From contig NW_006889843.1 in the NCBI RefSeq assembly GCF_000231115.1, positions 28,632 to 92,631 of the forward strand: a stretch of DNA of 64,000 bases, given 5' to 3'. The notes below the pieces were generated by a model. It made no database searches. It was not told the DNA's origin and saw only the letters and a program-made list of their open reading frames with translations. Source of the stretch: Vittaforma corneae ATCC 50505 (Eukaryota; Microsporidia; Nosematidae). Positions within the stretch are counted from its first letter, which is position 1. Each line of letters starts with the position of its first letter. Both the position numbers and the translations under genes were made by a program. This document shows, piece by piece, positions 1 to 8,368 of the stretch.

Positions 1-374
1 CACGTGAAATCATGGAATACTATTCCAAAAGAACCCCGGGCACAGTGATTGAAGAGAAAACTTCCGGACTGTGTTTTCATTATCGAATGGCCAGGAGCTT
101 CTGTGTTGGTAAGCTTTACTCACTCTTGAGGAAAGTAGGGGAAGAGAATGTTCAGCTAGGAAAGATGATAGTTGAGTTAAAGGCAGCTAGAAAAGACAAT
201 GTCTGTAGAATGCTCGACCCTGCTATTTGCGTGGGCGATGACCGGACAGACGAGGACATGTTCAGGGTGTGCAAAGGCATCTCAATTAAGATAGGAGAGG
301 GGGAGTCGCATGCCAATTTCTGCATTGAGGATGTTGATGGATTGCTTGATTTTCTGTCTGCACTGGCTCAATAA
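1..374 (+). CDS. Trehalose-6-phosphate phosphatase, C-terminal end (partial)
   Basis: This is the 3' end of a gene that enters from the left window edge; the frame is already open at base 3, so the first ATG at 12 is probably internal. The motif GDDRTDEDMF (235-264) is the metal-binding HAD-phosphatase motif typical of trehalose-6-phosphate phosphatases, which release trehalose from trehalose-6-phosphate. The preceding stretch (MEYYSKRTPGTVIEEK) also fits the family. Trehalose is a major microsporidian spore sugar. An N-terminal trehalose synthase-like domain may lie outside the window and cannot be judged. The family call is strong; whether the protein is single-domain or a fusion is unknown. 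Confidence 0.85.
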   Translation, partial: REIMEYYSKRTPGTVIEEKTSGLCFHYRMARSFCVGKLYSLLRKVGEENVQLGKMIVELKAARKDNVCRMLDPAICVGDDRTDEDMFRVCKGISIKIGEGESHANFCIEDVDGLLDFLSALAQ

Positions 375-502
375 ATAAGACTATAAGTTATTTTTCTAAA
401 ATCTATATTGAATATTTTTGGTGCTAGATTTTACACAATATTAACTATTAAAACGTGTACCTAAGACATCAGATCTTAAATTAGGTTAGTTGATTGTATT
501 TA

Positions 503-994
503 CTATTCTAATATTTCAGCTCCTAAAACACATGCATCTATAACAATACTTCTGACAATCCTAGCCAATTCCCTGGCTTTCTCCAAATTCTCGCAATTTG
601 CATACGCAAATCCTCTGGAAGCTTTCTTTTCTTTATCAAAAATAAGGTTTAATCTTGTGTAGGGTCTTAAAACGCTCTGCCCTGGCTGCTCATCTTTAAA
701 CCTCTGGAAAATTGCCTCAACAAGCTGTGACTGTGTCACATGTATGGGAACATTGGTTATTTTCACTGAGACTTCACTCTGAACTCTGCTCATCATCGAT
801 GGCTGGAAGATTGTTGATGGCCTATACACAGACGATTCTTCAGTTTCAATCTTGATCTCCTGTTCAGTATTGTAAAGTATAAAGGGAATAGGCATCGCTT
901 CTGTGGCCTGTTCCTTACCTGCTCTTCCGAAAGGAACGATCTTTGATCTTTCTTTAATACTTTCCAAGTCTGGCTTGAATTTAACTGTTTCCAT
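503..994 (-). CDS. RRM protein, probable eIF3 subunit g
   Basis: The predicted protein has 163 residues. The C-terminal half (about 75-160) has an RNA-recognition-motif pattern: VKITNVP as RNP2-like strand and SRGFAYANC as RNP1-like strand. The N-terminal half is low in recognisable structure. A single C-terminal RRM after a short N-terminal region, in a reduced eukaryote, resembles eIF3g, a subunit of the eIF3 translation initiation complex. It is shorter than usual eIF3g and lacks a visible zinc knuckle, so another small RRM protein is possible. The ATG lies in a GCCATGG context. The next gene upstream (1119-1418) is on the same strand. Confidence 0.5.
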   Translation of the reverse strand: METVKFKPDLESIKERSKIVPFGRAGKEQATEAMPIPFILYNTEQEIKIETEESSVYRPSTIFQPSMMSRVQSEVSVKITNVPIHVTQSQLVEAIFQRFKDEQPGQSVLRPYTRLNLIFDKEKKASRGFAYANCENLEKARELARIVRSIVIDACVLGAEILE

Positions 995-1118
995 GGCATA
1001 AAATATAAAGAAAAATAAAAACTACGGAAAGCATATTGCAAAAGGAGCTCTACGTACCGTAAGACAAAGTTTTAATGTAAGGCCTATCTTAATACACTGT
1101 TAAAGTACATTCCCTGTG

Positions 1119-1418
1119 CTATATCTTTTTATTGATTCTTTCACAAATCCCCTTGAAAAATGAAGCACTCTCATGCTTTTCCTCTTCATCCAACGCTTTC
1201 CACATCTTTCTTAGGAAAACATTGTTTATACTCTGCTCATTTCGTATTTGTATTTCATTTTCAGCTATTTTTCTTCTTAAGGCCTCATTGGAGGATATTA
1301 ACGGCTGTATGAATTCCTCCTTTTCACTTTCAGTGTAAAATTCCATAACCTGTCTCAACTCATCCGTACTTAAATCGTCTATCTGGGATTCCTCAGTAAT
1401 TTTTGGAGGCTTGTCCAT
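1119..1418 (-). CDS. Hypothetical protein, acidic helical, 99 aa
   Basis: The start is placed at the ATG immediately after CCCC (bases 1419-1422), giving a protein beginning MDKPPKITEE, rather than at an in-frame codon 39 nt further upstream. The protein is rich in Glu and Lys and looks mostly alpha-helical (residues 15-99), possibly coiled coil. There is no signal peptide or membrane segment. I do not recognise the family. The CCCC start motif supports it as a real gene. It lies between the RRM gene and a divergent tRNA-binding-domain gene. Confidence 0.6.
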   Translation of the reverse strand: MDKPPKITEESQIDDLSTDELRQVMEFYTESEKEEFIQPLISSNEALRRKIAENEIQIRNEQSINNVFLRKMWKALDEEEKHESASFFKGICERINKKI

Positions 1419-1592
1419 GGGGTAGCAGAAAATCAAACTGTACGATTTAAAAGACAATAACGGTGCTTAGACCATCGGATAAATGGTTTATTGTGAAATA
1501 AGCAGGTTGAATAGCCATTTCCCCTTCTTTCGCTTAGAAGCACATTTTGTGGCATATTTTTTACTCTAACATACTTTCTGCACCCTTGAAAC

Positions 1593-2445
1593 ATGCCCAC
1601 AATAATCCTAAACTACACCAAAGAAGATGATGATTTAAAGTTCATAATTTACTGCTTAGATCAAACAGCCATATTTTTCAAAAAGTGATAGGCTTTCTCT
1701 ACGAACCGACAGTTTCTTTGAAAGCCTAGATTCAGTTATTGAACAAGTATTCGTGCTGTACAACGAGGAATTCACCCAAAAGAAGTTGAATGAGTTCAAA
1801 AGGCTTAGGAAGTCTCCCCGAATGCCACAAATGGAGTTCTCATTGATGAATATTCTCTGCTATATCAACACTGTCAAAGCTCTGCTTGCCAGTGGCTCTC
1901 TTAAAAACAAAGATGTTATTGATCAGTTCACAAAGTTGTTAGCTGATAAAGGGATTGATTTTGATCCTGAATTTTATATGCTTGAAATAAGAGCAGGCAA
2001 AATTACATCAATACAGAATGCAGAAGGATTGGACAAACTGTATTGTGAAAATGTAAGGGCGGACAAAGACTATTTCATATGCTCTGGACTGAGGAATGTC
2101 TATGAGAAGGAAGAACTATTGAACAACACCTACCTCTTTGTTTTAAATATTAAAAAAGCCAAGTTCAGGGATCTGGAAAGTGAAGGTATGATATGTTGTG
2201 CTGAGGGTGACAGGATTGAGGCTTTGAGGGTTGACGTAGAAGAAGGTAGCAAAATTGAGTTAGAAGATCACCTAACAATTTTTGATAATATTGAGTATGG
2301 CAAGGTGGACTTGAGCAAGAATGCATTTAGAAATGTTCTTTCTAAGTTTATGATAGTTGATCATTGCCTGGTATTTAAAAATACCAAAGTCAAGGTTGGG
2401 GGAAAGCACATTTTAACCAAAACAGCCGAGGGCATTGTTCGTTAG
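1593..2445 (+). CDS. EMAPII/Arc1-like tRNA-binding-domain protein, apparent frameshift
   Basis: The frame from about 1684 to the stop at 2445 carries an EMAPII/OB-fold tRNA-binding domain: YMLEIRAGKI, LYCENV, CSGLRNVYEKEELLNN and AKFRDLESEGMICCA match the order seen in Arc1, AIMP1 and the C-terminus of some Met/Tyr-tRNA synthetases, which deliver tRNA to synthetases. That frame has no ATG near its beginning. A good start, ATG at 1593 with CCC 7 nt upstream, lies in another frame and runs into TGA at 1689-1691 just after a five-A run (1680-1684). Dropping one A joins the two into one protein of about 280 aa. The indel may be a sequence error, a true mutation or recoding. The domain call is strong; the N-terminal join is inferred. 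Confidence 0.7.
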
Positions 2446-2634
2446 AAGTTCAATAAAAGAATTTGCCAGCATCCGTGTTTAGTGCTTTTACATTACCCAT
2501 TTAATAATCAACAAGGATGTCCAATTCTACATAAAGGCAAATGACAACACAGCACCTACCGTCTTACCGTTATTATATTAAAAATGAAGTATTGATTATG
2601 AGGCTATTTCTTTGTACAAAACATTGCTTTTTAT

Positions 2635-4175
2635 TTAGATTTTGTCATATTTATTATCAAAAATAAAAAACACAGGGTTCTCCTTCCACTTTCTAATAAA
2701 ATTCTTTGCCCATATACTTTCTCTCTCAATTTTAATATCGTTTATGTTCTTAACTGAACTGAAGACACCATCATATCCGTCAATCTTACATGATGAATGT
2801 GCGCTGATTTTATAGTTTCGATCTAACATTTCATCAATTTCTAATGCTCGGGCTGTCTTGATCAGAGTAGACCCATATTTAAAAATATCCCTTAAATACC
2901 TTTCGTGAAGTTCATTCTCGAAGCAGCCATTTCTAAAAGAATCTTGGCTTGGAAGGTAGTATTCACAGAAAGACGGAACACCTAAGCCACAGCAATCTGA
3001 CACGCTTTTGATAATATTAACATTGTCTATTATATAGTCCTTTACTTCGCTAACAATGCTCAGTATTTCAACTTCATCGTTTGGGTCCTCTTTTGATACG
3101 CCATCTTTCACAGAAATCGTTTCTAAGTTTATCCGCTCAATATTGATTCGAGTACATTTATTATCATCAAATAGTCTCACTGTGGAGTCTTTGGTTTTCC
3201 CACTTTTAGTACCTGTTTTATATGCATGCGGTGCTGAGACTGTGCTATTGGTGCATGCATTTCTTTCATCTTTCTCAACTATGCTATTTTGATGATTGTT
3301 AATACTGGTATGTTTAATGTTGGCCTGGGTGCTTCTATATATATTTGAAACACTGCCAGTAGAATGATCAGCAGAAATATACCACTGCTGCCATCACTAA
3401 AACTATCGATATTATTACTAACCTTCTCCAAATGTATAAAACAACACCTACTGCCGTACGGACAATTTCCCTCATTCCAAAAAGTCTTGCATATCTCAGT
3501 TTTATACTTTGGGTGTCTTTTCACTGTTCTAAGCTCGCTAGGACTATGGCAAAATTGACATCTATCCCCATATTTACAGAATCCTACTTCGCTAAAGCTT
3601 CTACACATTTCCGTCTTATATAGTATAACTCTCTTATTTTGATAGAGCACCCTTTCATCAACCAGTGGATTTTCAATAAACTTCTTGCTAAAGATTGCTT
3701 TAGGTTCCTGAGGGATGTGTTTAATGATAGGATTGCTATCGACCGAGCTATGATCAAGCTTTTCCAGCTTCCATGATTTGGAAATTAAATTATATGTAGA
3801 ATGATGCTGATTATTTTCATTATGCCGATACTGTTCATTCTTAGTAGAGGGAGAATGCTGATATTCTTGAGTAATTTCGCAACTACAATCGATGTTCGGT
3901 AGACCATCGCTAACATCACACTGCAAAATACCCTTCATCTCAACCTCACCTGCATCCTCGGTCGTATATGGTTCATTTTCTGGTATATCATGGATTTGAT
4001 CAAAATTTTGATTAACCTGATCATTTGCGTCAAAATTTTCATTTTTAGAACCACAGTACTCCCATACAGCGCCATATTCTGCCCCAACATTAATACTTAC
4101 ACCTTGAACACCTATGTTATTTGCACCTTCATTGCTTTGATTGTTTATAAACTTTTTGGCGCCAAAATTTCGCAT
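2635..4175 (-). CDS. Tandem CCCH zinc-finger protein (TTP/Tis11-like), apparent frameshift
   Basis: The start at 4175 has CCCC 11 nt upstream. The first frame encodes an Asn/Gln-rich N-terminal region and then two adjacent CCCH fingers, YKTEMCRSFSEVGFCKYG..CQFCH and YKTEICKTFWNEGNCPYG..CCFIH, each led by the YKTE/C sequence diagnostic of the tristetraprolin/Tis11/Cth family, which bind AU-rich mRNA elements and promote decay. After the fingers this frame turns hydrophobic and stops at 3279. A second frame, open from about 3390 and running to 2635, continues with an ordinary hydrophilic sequence and has no ATG start of its own. A single missing base near TTT at 3375-3377 would join them into one protein of about 510 aa. 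Confidence 0.7.
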
Positions 4176-4656
4176 ATTAAATCAAAGGGGAAAAGTATTT
4201 GAACATCTTATTTATTTTGCAAACAAACAAATAAGGGATATATTAAAATTAATCTGAGGAGACAACAAATAAAGCCAGAAGGATGAGTGTAATGGGTCTA
4301 AGGCACTGTGGGATTAAGATGTGGTTTTCAGTACAGCTTTCAAGGGGTGATGTAAAAATTTTACCCCAAATTATTTTTGGAAAAGGATATCAACATGCAT
4401 AGACGAGTCAGTATTCCATCAATCACAAACTATGAAGTATGCTTAACACAATAAAGCGTGAATGAGTATTGTCTACTCTGAGATGGACAGAGCCCTTCTC
4501 TTTCAGCCAAATAAATGAATGTATTACAATGGGCAATACCCTCATTTGAGATAAATAACAAAATGCCGTTCAAAAAAGACATAAATAGGTGTATGACAGA
4601 GTGTATAAATGAGTGCAAAAGCAAATAGAACATGCTCTTCTTGTACTTTACATTAT
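4176..4656. other. Intergenic, 481 nt
   Basis: The stretch holds the upstream region of the CCCH gene on the minus strand, with CCCC at -11 and a CAAACAAACAAA block at 4220-4231. A hydrophobic minus-strand frame at 4430-4633 and a 39-codon plus-strand frame from 4283 have no CCC start signal and are not called. No RNA gene was recognised. Confidence 0.6.
4220..4231 (-). promoter_or_regulatory. TTTGTTTGTTTG block upstream of CCCH gene
   Basis: Read on the coding strand this is TTTGTTTGTTTG, 45-56 nt upstream of the ATG at 4175. It resembles forkhead-type binding cores. Similar blocks precede several secreted-protein genes and the forkhead gene in this window. Function is inferred and chance is possible in AT-rich DNA. 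Confidence 0.3.
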
Positions 4657-5700
4657 TTAATTACCCATTGTAACAAGATACAGCCCATTCTTGACGATCT
4701 TGCAACGGTCCTTAGGATTGACTCTTCTTACTTTTATACATTCACTATCATACTTTACACAATAAAGGTGCTCTTTAAAAAGTACATAGACACATGAGTG
4801 GTCATTTACATAAAGACAGAAGCCTGGCCCAAACTTCTGTTTTATCTTTTTGAATATTCTCCTTAAAAGCCAAGGATCATTCAGTATTTTAATGGGTAAG
4901 TGAAACTTGCCGTTTAAGACATAGACAGTATCTCTCACTTTTTTGTCCTTTACTTTTTCAATTAAAAGGACTTTTCTTTCTCCACCGATCCTTTTACAAG
5001 TGAGATGATACTGTTTTGAATATACTTCAAGCTCTTTTCTCCTACGTCCACTGCGCTTGGACACTTTTTTGCATACTTTTGGGAAGGTCCTACACTCAGT
5101 TCTATTACAACTAAATCCATCTTCAGGACACCAACTGTCAAAGTCTCTGGTTTCACATATCAATTCATTTTCAATAAGGACAGGGTTAAATTCAACGATG
5201 GGGGGCTCATTATTTTGACAGACTGGGTTTACATAAACCACTTCATTTTGACAGACTGGATTTACACAAACCACTTCATTTTGGCAAGGATTAAAGAAGG
5301 GAGACTCACATGGAGCACAGGGGCAAATGGGATATACTATCTTCTTATCACACACTTCATGTACAAACACTATTTTTTCAACATTGTTGCCACACATTTT
5401 GAAATACACCGCATATTCAGGTAGGTCATAGGGGAGTGCTGGGACTACTGCTCCGTTCTGATACACTACATAGATTCCATCTGCTGCATCCCATCCTGAG
5501 ACCTGGGCCCTTTGGATGCCACAGCGTGCCATCTCATCCATGATCTGGCGGAGGTTAAACGAAGTAGCTTTACCTGGCTGGTACTCATTACTGGCTTGTA
5601 CCTGACTCTTTGTCAGGATGCAGTCATTGCAAGTCCATTGAAGAGTGCTCCCTATTAAAACAAAGATGCTTAGGATCATCGATATATGCATGAAATTCAT
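4657..5700 (-). CDS. Secreted Cys-rich protein, EnP1-like spore-wall candidate
   Basis: This 347-aa protein begins with a clear signal peptide (residues 1-21, ending around STLQW) and has about 30 cysteines. The first 110 residues form one region (IMDEMARCGIQRAQVSGWDAADGIYVVYQNG, in two parts around residues 52-82). Residues about 135-165 are Cys/Pro-rich with an 11-residue tandem repeat of the NPVCQNEVVYV type. The last 140 residues are strongly basic, with clusters such as KRSGRRRKE and RRIFKKIKQK that fit heparin-binding consensus. Length, signal peptide, cysteine content and basic clusters resemble the endospore wall protein EnP1, which binds host glycosaminoglycans. A polar-tube or other wall protein is an alternative. 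No membrane anchor is visible. Confidence 0.5.
   Translation of the reverse strand: MNFMHISMILSIFVLIGSTLQWTCNDCILTKSQVQASNEYQPGKATSFNLRQIMDEMARCGIQRAQVSGWDAADGIYVVYQNGAVVPALPYDLPEYAVYFKMCGNNVEKIVFVHEVCDKKIVYPICPCAPCESPFFNPCQNEVVCVNPVCQNEVVYVNPVCQNNEPPIVEFNPVLIENELICETRDFDSWCPEDGFSCNRTECRTFPKVCKKVSKRSGRRRKELEVYSKQYHLTCKRIGGERKVLLIEKVKDKKVRDTVYVLNGKFHLPIKILNDPWLLRRIFKKIKQKFGPGFCLYVNDHSCVYVLFKEHLYCVKYDSECIKVRRVNPKDRCKIVKNGLYLVTMGN
5212..5289 (-). repeat. 33-bp tandem repeat, about 2.3 copies, in-frame
   Basis: Copies start at 5212, 5245 and 5278; the first two differ at only a few bases and the third is partial. On the coding strand each unit encodes 11 residues of the type NPVCQNEVV(Y/C)V. The repeat lies inside the secreted Cys-rich gene and keeps its frame, so copy number can vary without breaking the protein. 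Confidence 0.85.
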
Positions 5701-6175
5701 GGAATGGTGCTTTCCTCGATATTTATGTGAGATAAGCTTAAATTATTGAAAATTACAAATAAATACGTTCTAAAATTAAATTTCGAACAAAAAGACGTAT
5801 TTTAGAACAAAACAAAACCTTCTATGGATAAAATTCACCATGTTGCTTGTTTTTTGAGTATCCACACATTGTAATTTCTTAAGCAAAACCTTATCATTTT
5901 CTTATTAATGTTTTTGATATTTTGTGATGAAATATTAAAATGTCATAATTAGCATGCAATAATAAATAAAAACTGAACGTGCTACATCAAAATGGTACTT
6001 TATTTTATGGTTCTACGTCTCTGTGATATAATCATCCATCTTTCAGCCTTGCTAATGCCTGTAAATATGTACCAGCCAGATATATTTCTTACAGTAATTT
6101 ACCATAAAGACTAACGTAATCACAGCTTTATAGAAGAATATTCACTTATATTCATTTAGTTGCTTGCCAGCCCCA
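5701..6175. other. Divergent intergenic region, 475 nt
   Basis: This AT-rich spacer lies between the divergent secreted Cys-rich gene and a membrane-protein gene. A 40-codon frame at 5992-6114 (hydrophobic N-terminus) has no CCC motif and is not called. CCCC stands just before the ATG at 6176. Nothing else was recognised. Confidence 0.5.
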
Positions 6176-6715
6176 ATGGAATTAGGCCACCTCTTCACAG
6201 GACATGCCATTCTTGTCTCAAGCCTCATTGCAACAATTACAATCACTGAAAGCACGAGATATGCTTCTTCTCTCAGATACATCACCGAATTGCCTTTTAT
6301 TAAGGTCGCTGGCGAAAGGGGAGCTGTTCTCCTTCTCTTTGCTATTTCCATTATTGTTCTCATTGCCATGGACTTTCTTGCATCACAGGCAAAAGTCAGT
6401 GGACTGAAAAAATTCTATAGAAGAGCTAAGAAAGCCAAGACTGCTCATGTTGAGCGCACCTTAATAACTTTTATTACATTTATCTGTGCTTATATCTTTC
6501 AGAGTCTAAACTTCAGAACATACAATTTGCTTGGTATTGCACTTCTAATGATGAATCTAAACACACTTCTCTATCTGTTTGAAATTGAGTTTGTAAAGGC
6601 CTGGCTGTATCTCTCCTTCTTATTTTGCAATACACTGGTATTATGCTTTACGTTTATTTACAATGCAGAAAAGTACTATTCGATAGTCGTGAGTCTTATA
6701 AGTATTAGGTTTTAG
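6176..6715 (+). CDS. Multi-pass membrane protein, unknown
   Basis: The start at 6176 follows CCCCA directly, which decides against the in-frame codon 12 nt upstream. The 179-aa product has about five hydrophobic segments: near residues 7-25, 50-70, 95-113, 118-135 and 140-162. A basic loop (about 80-92, KKFYRRAKKAKTAHVER) follows the second. I do not recognise a family; no catalytic motif is visible. The topology suggests an endomembrane or plasma-membrane protein. The neighbouring genes on both sides encode secreted proteins on the opposite strand. Confidence 0.65.
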   Translation: MELGHLFTGHAILVSSLIATITITESTRYASSLRYITELPFIKVAGERGAVLLLFAISIIVLIAMDFLASQAKVSGLKKFYRRAKKAKTAHVERTLITFITFICAYIFQSLNFRTYNLLGIALLMMNLNTLLYLFEIEFVKAWLYLSFLFCNTLVLCFTFIYNAEKYYSIVVSLISIRF

Positions 6716-7038
6716 AAAGAGCGCCAACTACTAGTCAAGCGTATTAAATTTAACCGTACTTTTAATGAATAACACAGCATCTTACTTTATGTAAAAGCCA
6801 ACTACCCTTTCACTAGTTGCCCAAGCTTTAGAAGCTAAAGTTGCATTTAGCAAATGAAAGGAAGTATACTTTTTATTTAAAGAGCTTATGTAGCTAACGA
6901 AAGAGTAGCTGTATTTATCGGTTTTCAGTCAAATGCCCATACTGTTAGATCCTTTTTAAGTGTCCACGATAATATAACTATACTATATAACGGTGATTTA
7001 CATAAAATTAACACACAGTTGCATAATCATCTATCTAT
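6716..7038. other. Intergenic, 323 nt, possible local fold
   Basis: No coding frame is supported. Bases about 6800-6870 hold nested short inverted repeats: CCTTTCA..TGAAAGG on the outside and CTTTAG AAG CTAAAG inside. This could be a structured RNA or chance; no known RNA family was recognised. Confidence 0.35.
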
Positions 7039-7194
7039 TTAATGATTTGATGAGGCACCCATGCTTGGATTTGCACTGGACTGAGTGGATGATGAAAGAC
7101 CAGATGATTTCTTGCCTGATGGTGAAGAATTAGACTTCTTTGAAAAGAGGAAGCAGTGGGCTGCAGTGAAGAGTATGGTCAAGTTAATGAACAT
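7039..7194 (-). CDS. Small secreted Ser-rich protein, 51 aa
   Basis: This gene is short and easily missed. The ATG at 7194 follows CCCCT directly. The product starts with a hydrophobic signal-peptide-like stretch (MFINLTILFTAAHCFLF) followed by a Ser/Lys/Asn-rich tail of about 33 residues (SSGLSSSTQSS and similar), ending in TAA. The tail would be a good O-glycosylation substrate. There is no C-terminal anchor. I do not recognise a family. The CCCC motif and the clean signal peptide argue that it is real. Confidence 0.6.
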   Translation of the reverse strand: MFINLTILFTAAHCFLFSKKSNSSPSGKKSSGLSSSTQSSANPSMGASSNH

Positions 7195-7540
7195 AGGGGA
7201 ACGAATTTCTTCGAATATATATGTTTACCCCCTTAAAATGGATCAATAAATTGATATTCTTGTTTTCATTGATAGTATTAAAGGAGCTAAATTATATTAA
7301 AAAGCAAATAGCCCAATGAAAAGAAAGGGCAAATAACAACCACAAGAAAACACTGCAGTGCAATGTCTGCAAGGCATAGGCCAAGTTGCAGCACCAATAA
7401 CAGCTAGTTACGAATCAGATAAAAGAAGTGAAGCAAACGAACAATGTTTCAAATGCTTTAGATCAATTTTACAACAAAATACAAAACAAAGCAGCAGATC
7501 AAAGAGTAGTGTAGTAGCTTTCCAATAAATGCATATTTAA
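7195..7540. other. Intergenic, 346 nt
   Basis: AT-rich stretch between two minus-strand genes. It contains the CCCC start motif and a GTAAACATAT sequence (coding strand, 7222-7231) upstream of the small secreted protein. No gene or RNA was recognised. Confidence 0.5.
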
Positions 7541-8194
7541 TTATTTATCAGATCCTAATCCTTGTGAAGCATAAAAGCTCTTTGTCTTTTTATTTGAATA
7601 GTACATTGTAAATATTGTCGCAATAATCTTTAAAAACAATACATAGACCACCTTCTTCATTATCTTTTCATATAACCTTTTGTACACCAACTCATCCTCC
7701 TCATCCATTCCCTGAATAGCAATATTCTGCTTAACAAATTCAAGCACACGTTCAATGAGATTCTCAGCCCGGGAAACCTCAACATCGTTCGTAGACACTA
7801 TACTTGGTCTATTGGCTTCTCCGGAAAATACCTTCACATCCAAGCCAAAGGTCTTCTTGGCATTGTCTTCATCTTCAATAACTAATTCAAGAAGAATGTA
7901 GTATGAATCTCTCTCGGGTGTAGTAAAGAAAAACGTATTCATCTCAGAGGATTTCTCGTCCTGGTAGAGTAGCGCCTTCAGATTGTTTGGCTCTCCCTTG
8001 TAAACCTTCACTCGAGTGTACATAGATCTATCATTAATGGTCTGAAAGAAGCTACCAATACGCTCTTTGGCTTCCGATTGTATGAAGTGAACAGTGTTTG
8101 CCTCGCTTAGAACATAGCTCCAGACTCCATAGTTGTTTTTAGGATGAAGTTCTTCTATCAGGCAGGAAACCAATCCAAATAAAAGGCTGAGCAT
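7541..8194 (-). CDS. p24/EMP24-GP25L family cargo receptor
   Basis: The start is set at the ATG preceded by CCCCAACA; it yields a signal peptide (MLSLLFGLVSCLI) directly at the N-terminus, whereas the frame extends 90 nt further upstream without such features. The 217-aa protein has the p24 layout: signal peptide, lumenal GOLD-type beta domain (about 15-115), a helical membrane-proximal segment, one transmembrane helix (about 175-195) and a short cytosolic tail with KK and FY residues. p24 proteins cycle between ER and Golgi in COPII/COPI vesicles and help sort GPI-anchored and other cargo. This fits the many secreted proteins nearby. Confidence 0.8.
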   Translation of the reverse strand: MLSLLFGLVSCLIEELHPKNNYGVWSYVLSEANTVHFIQSEAKERIGSFFQTINDRSMYTRVKVYKGEPNNLKALLYQDEKSSEMNTFFFTTPERDSYYILLELVIEDEDNAKKTFGLDVKVFSGEANRPSIVSTNDVEVSRAENLIERVLEFVKQNIAIQGMDEEDELVYKRLYEKIMKKVVYVLFLKIIATIFTMYYSNKKTKSFYASQGLGSDK

Positions 8195-8368
8195 TGTTGG
8201 GGTCAGAAACAAAAGAAAACTAAGCCCGTTACAGTCCACATAATAAATAAAGCATGTCCTATACCTAAATAGAAGTATACACATATCTACTAACAGTCAA
8301 ATGATAGCACGATAGTAATAACAAACTTAGAGTTTCTAAGAGTATTTTATGTAATTTATTGCCAGTTA

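Noticed and set aside
4430..4633. Hydrophobic minus-strand frame of 67 codons
   Set aside because: No CCC or AAAATTTT signal, biased low-complexity composition, and it lies in a spacer with no other support.
5992..6114. 40-codon plus-strand frame with hydrophobic N-terminus
   Set aside because: No start motif and short enough to be chance.
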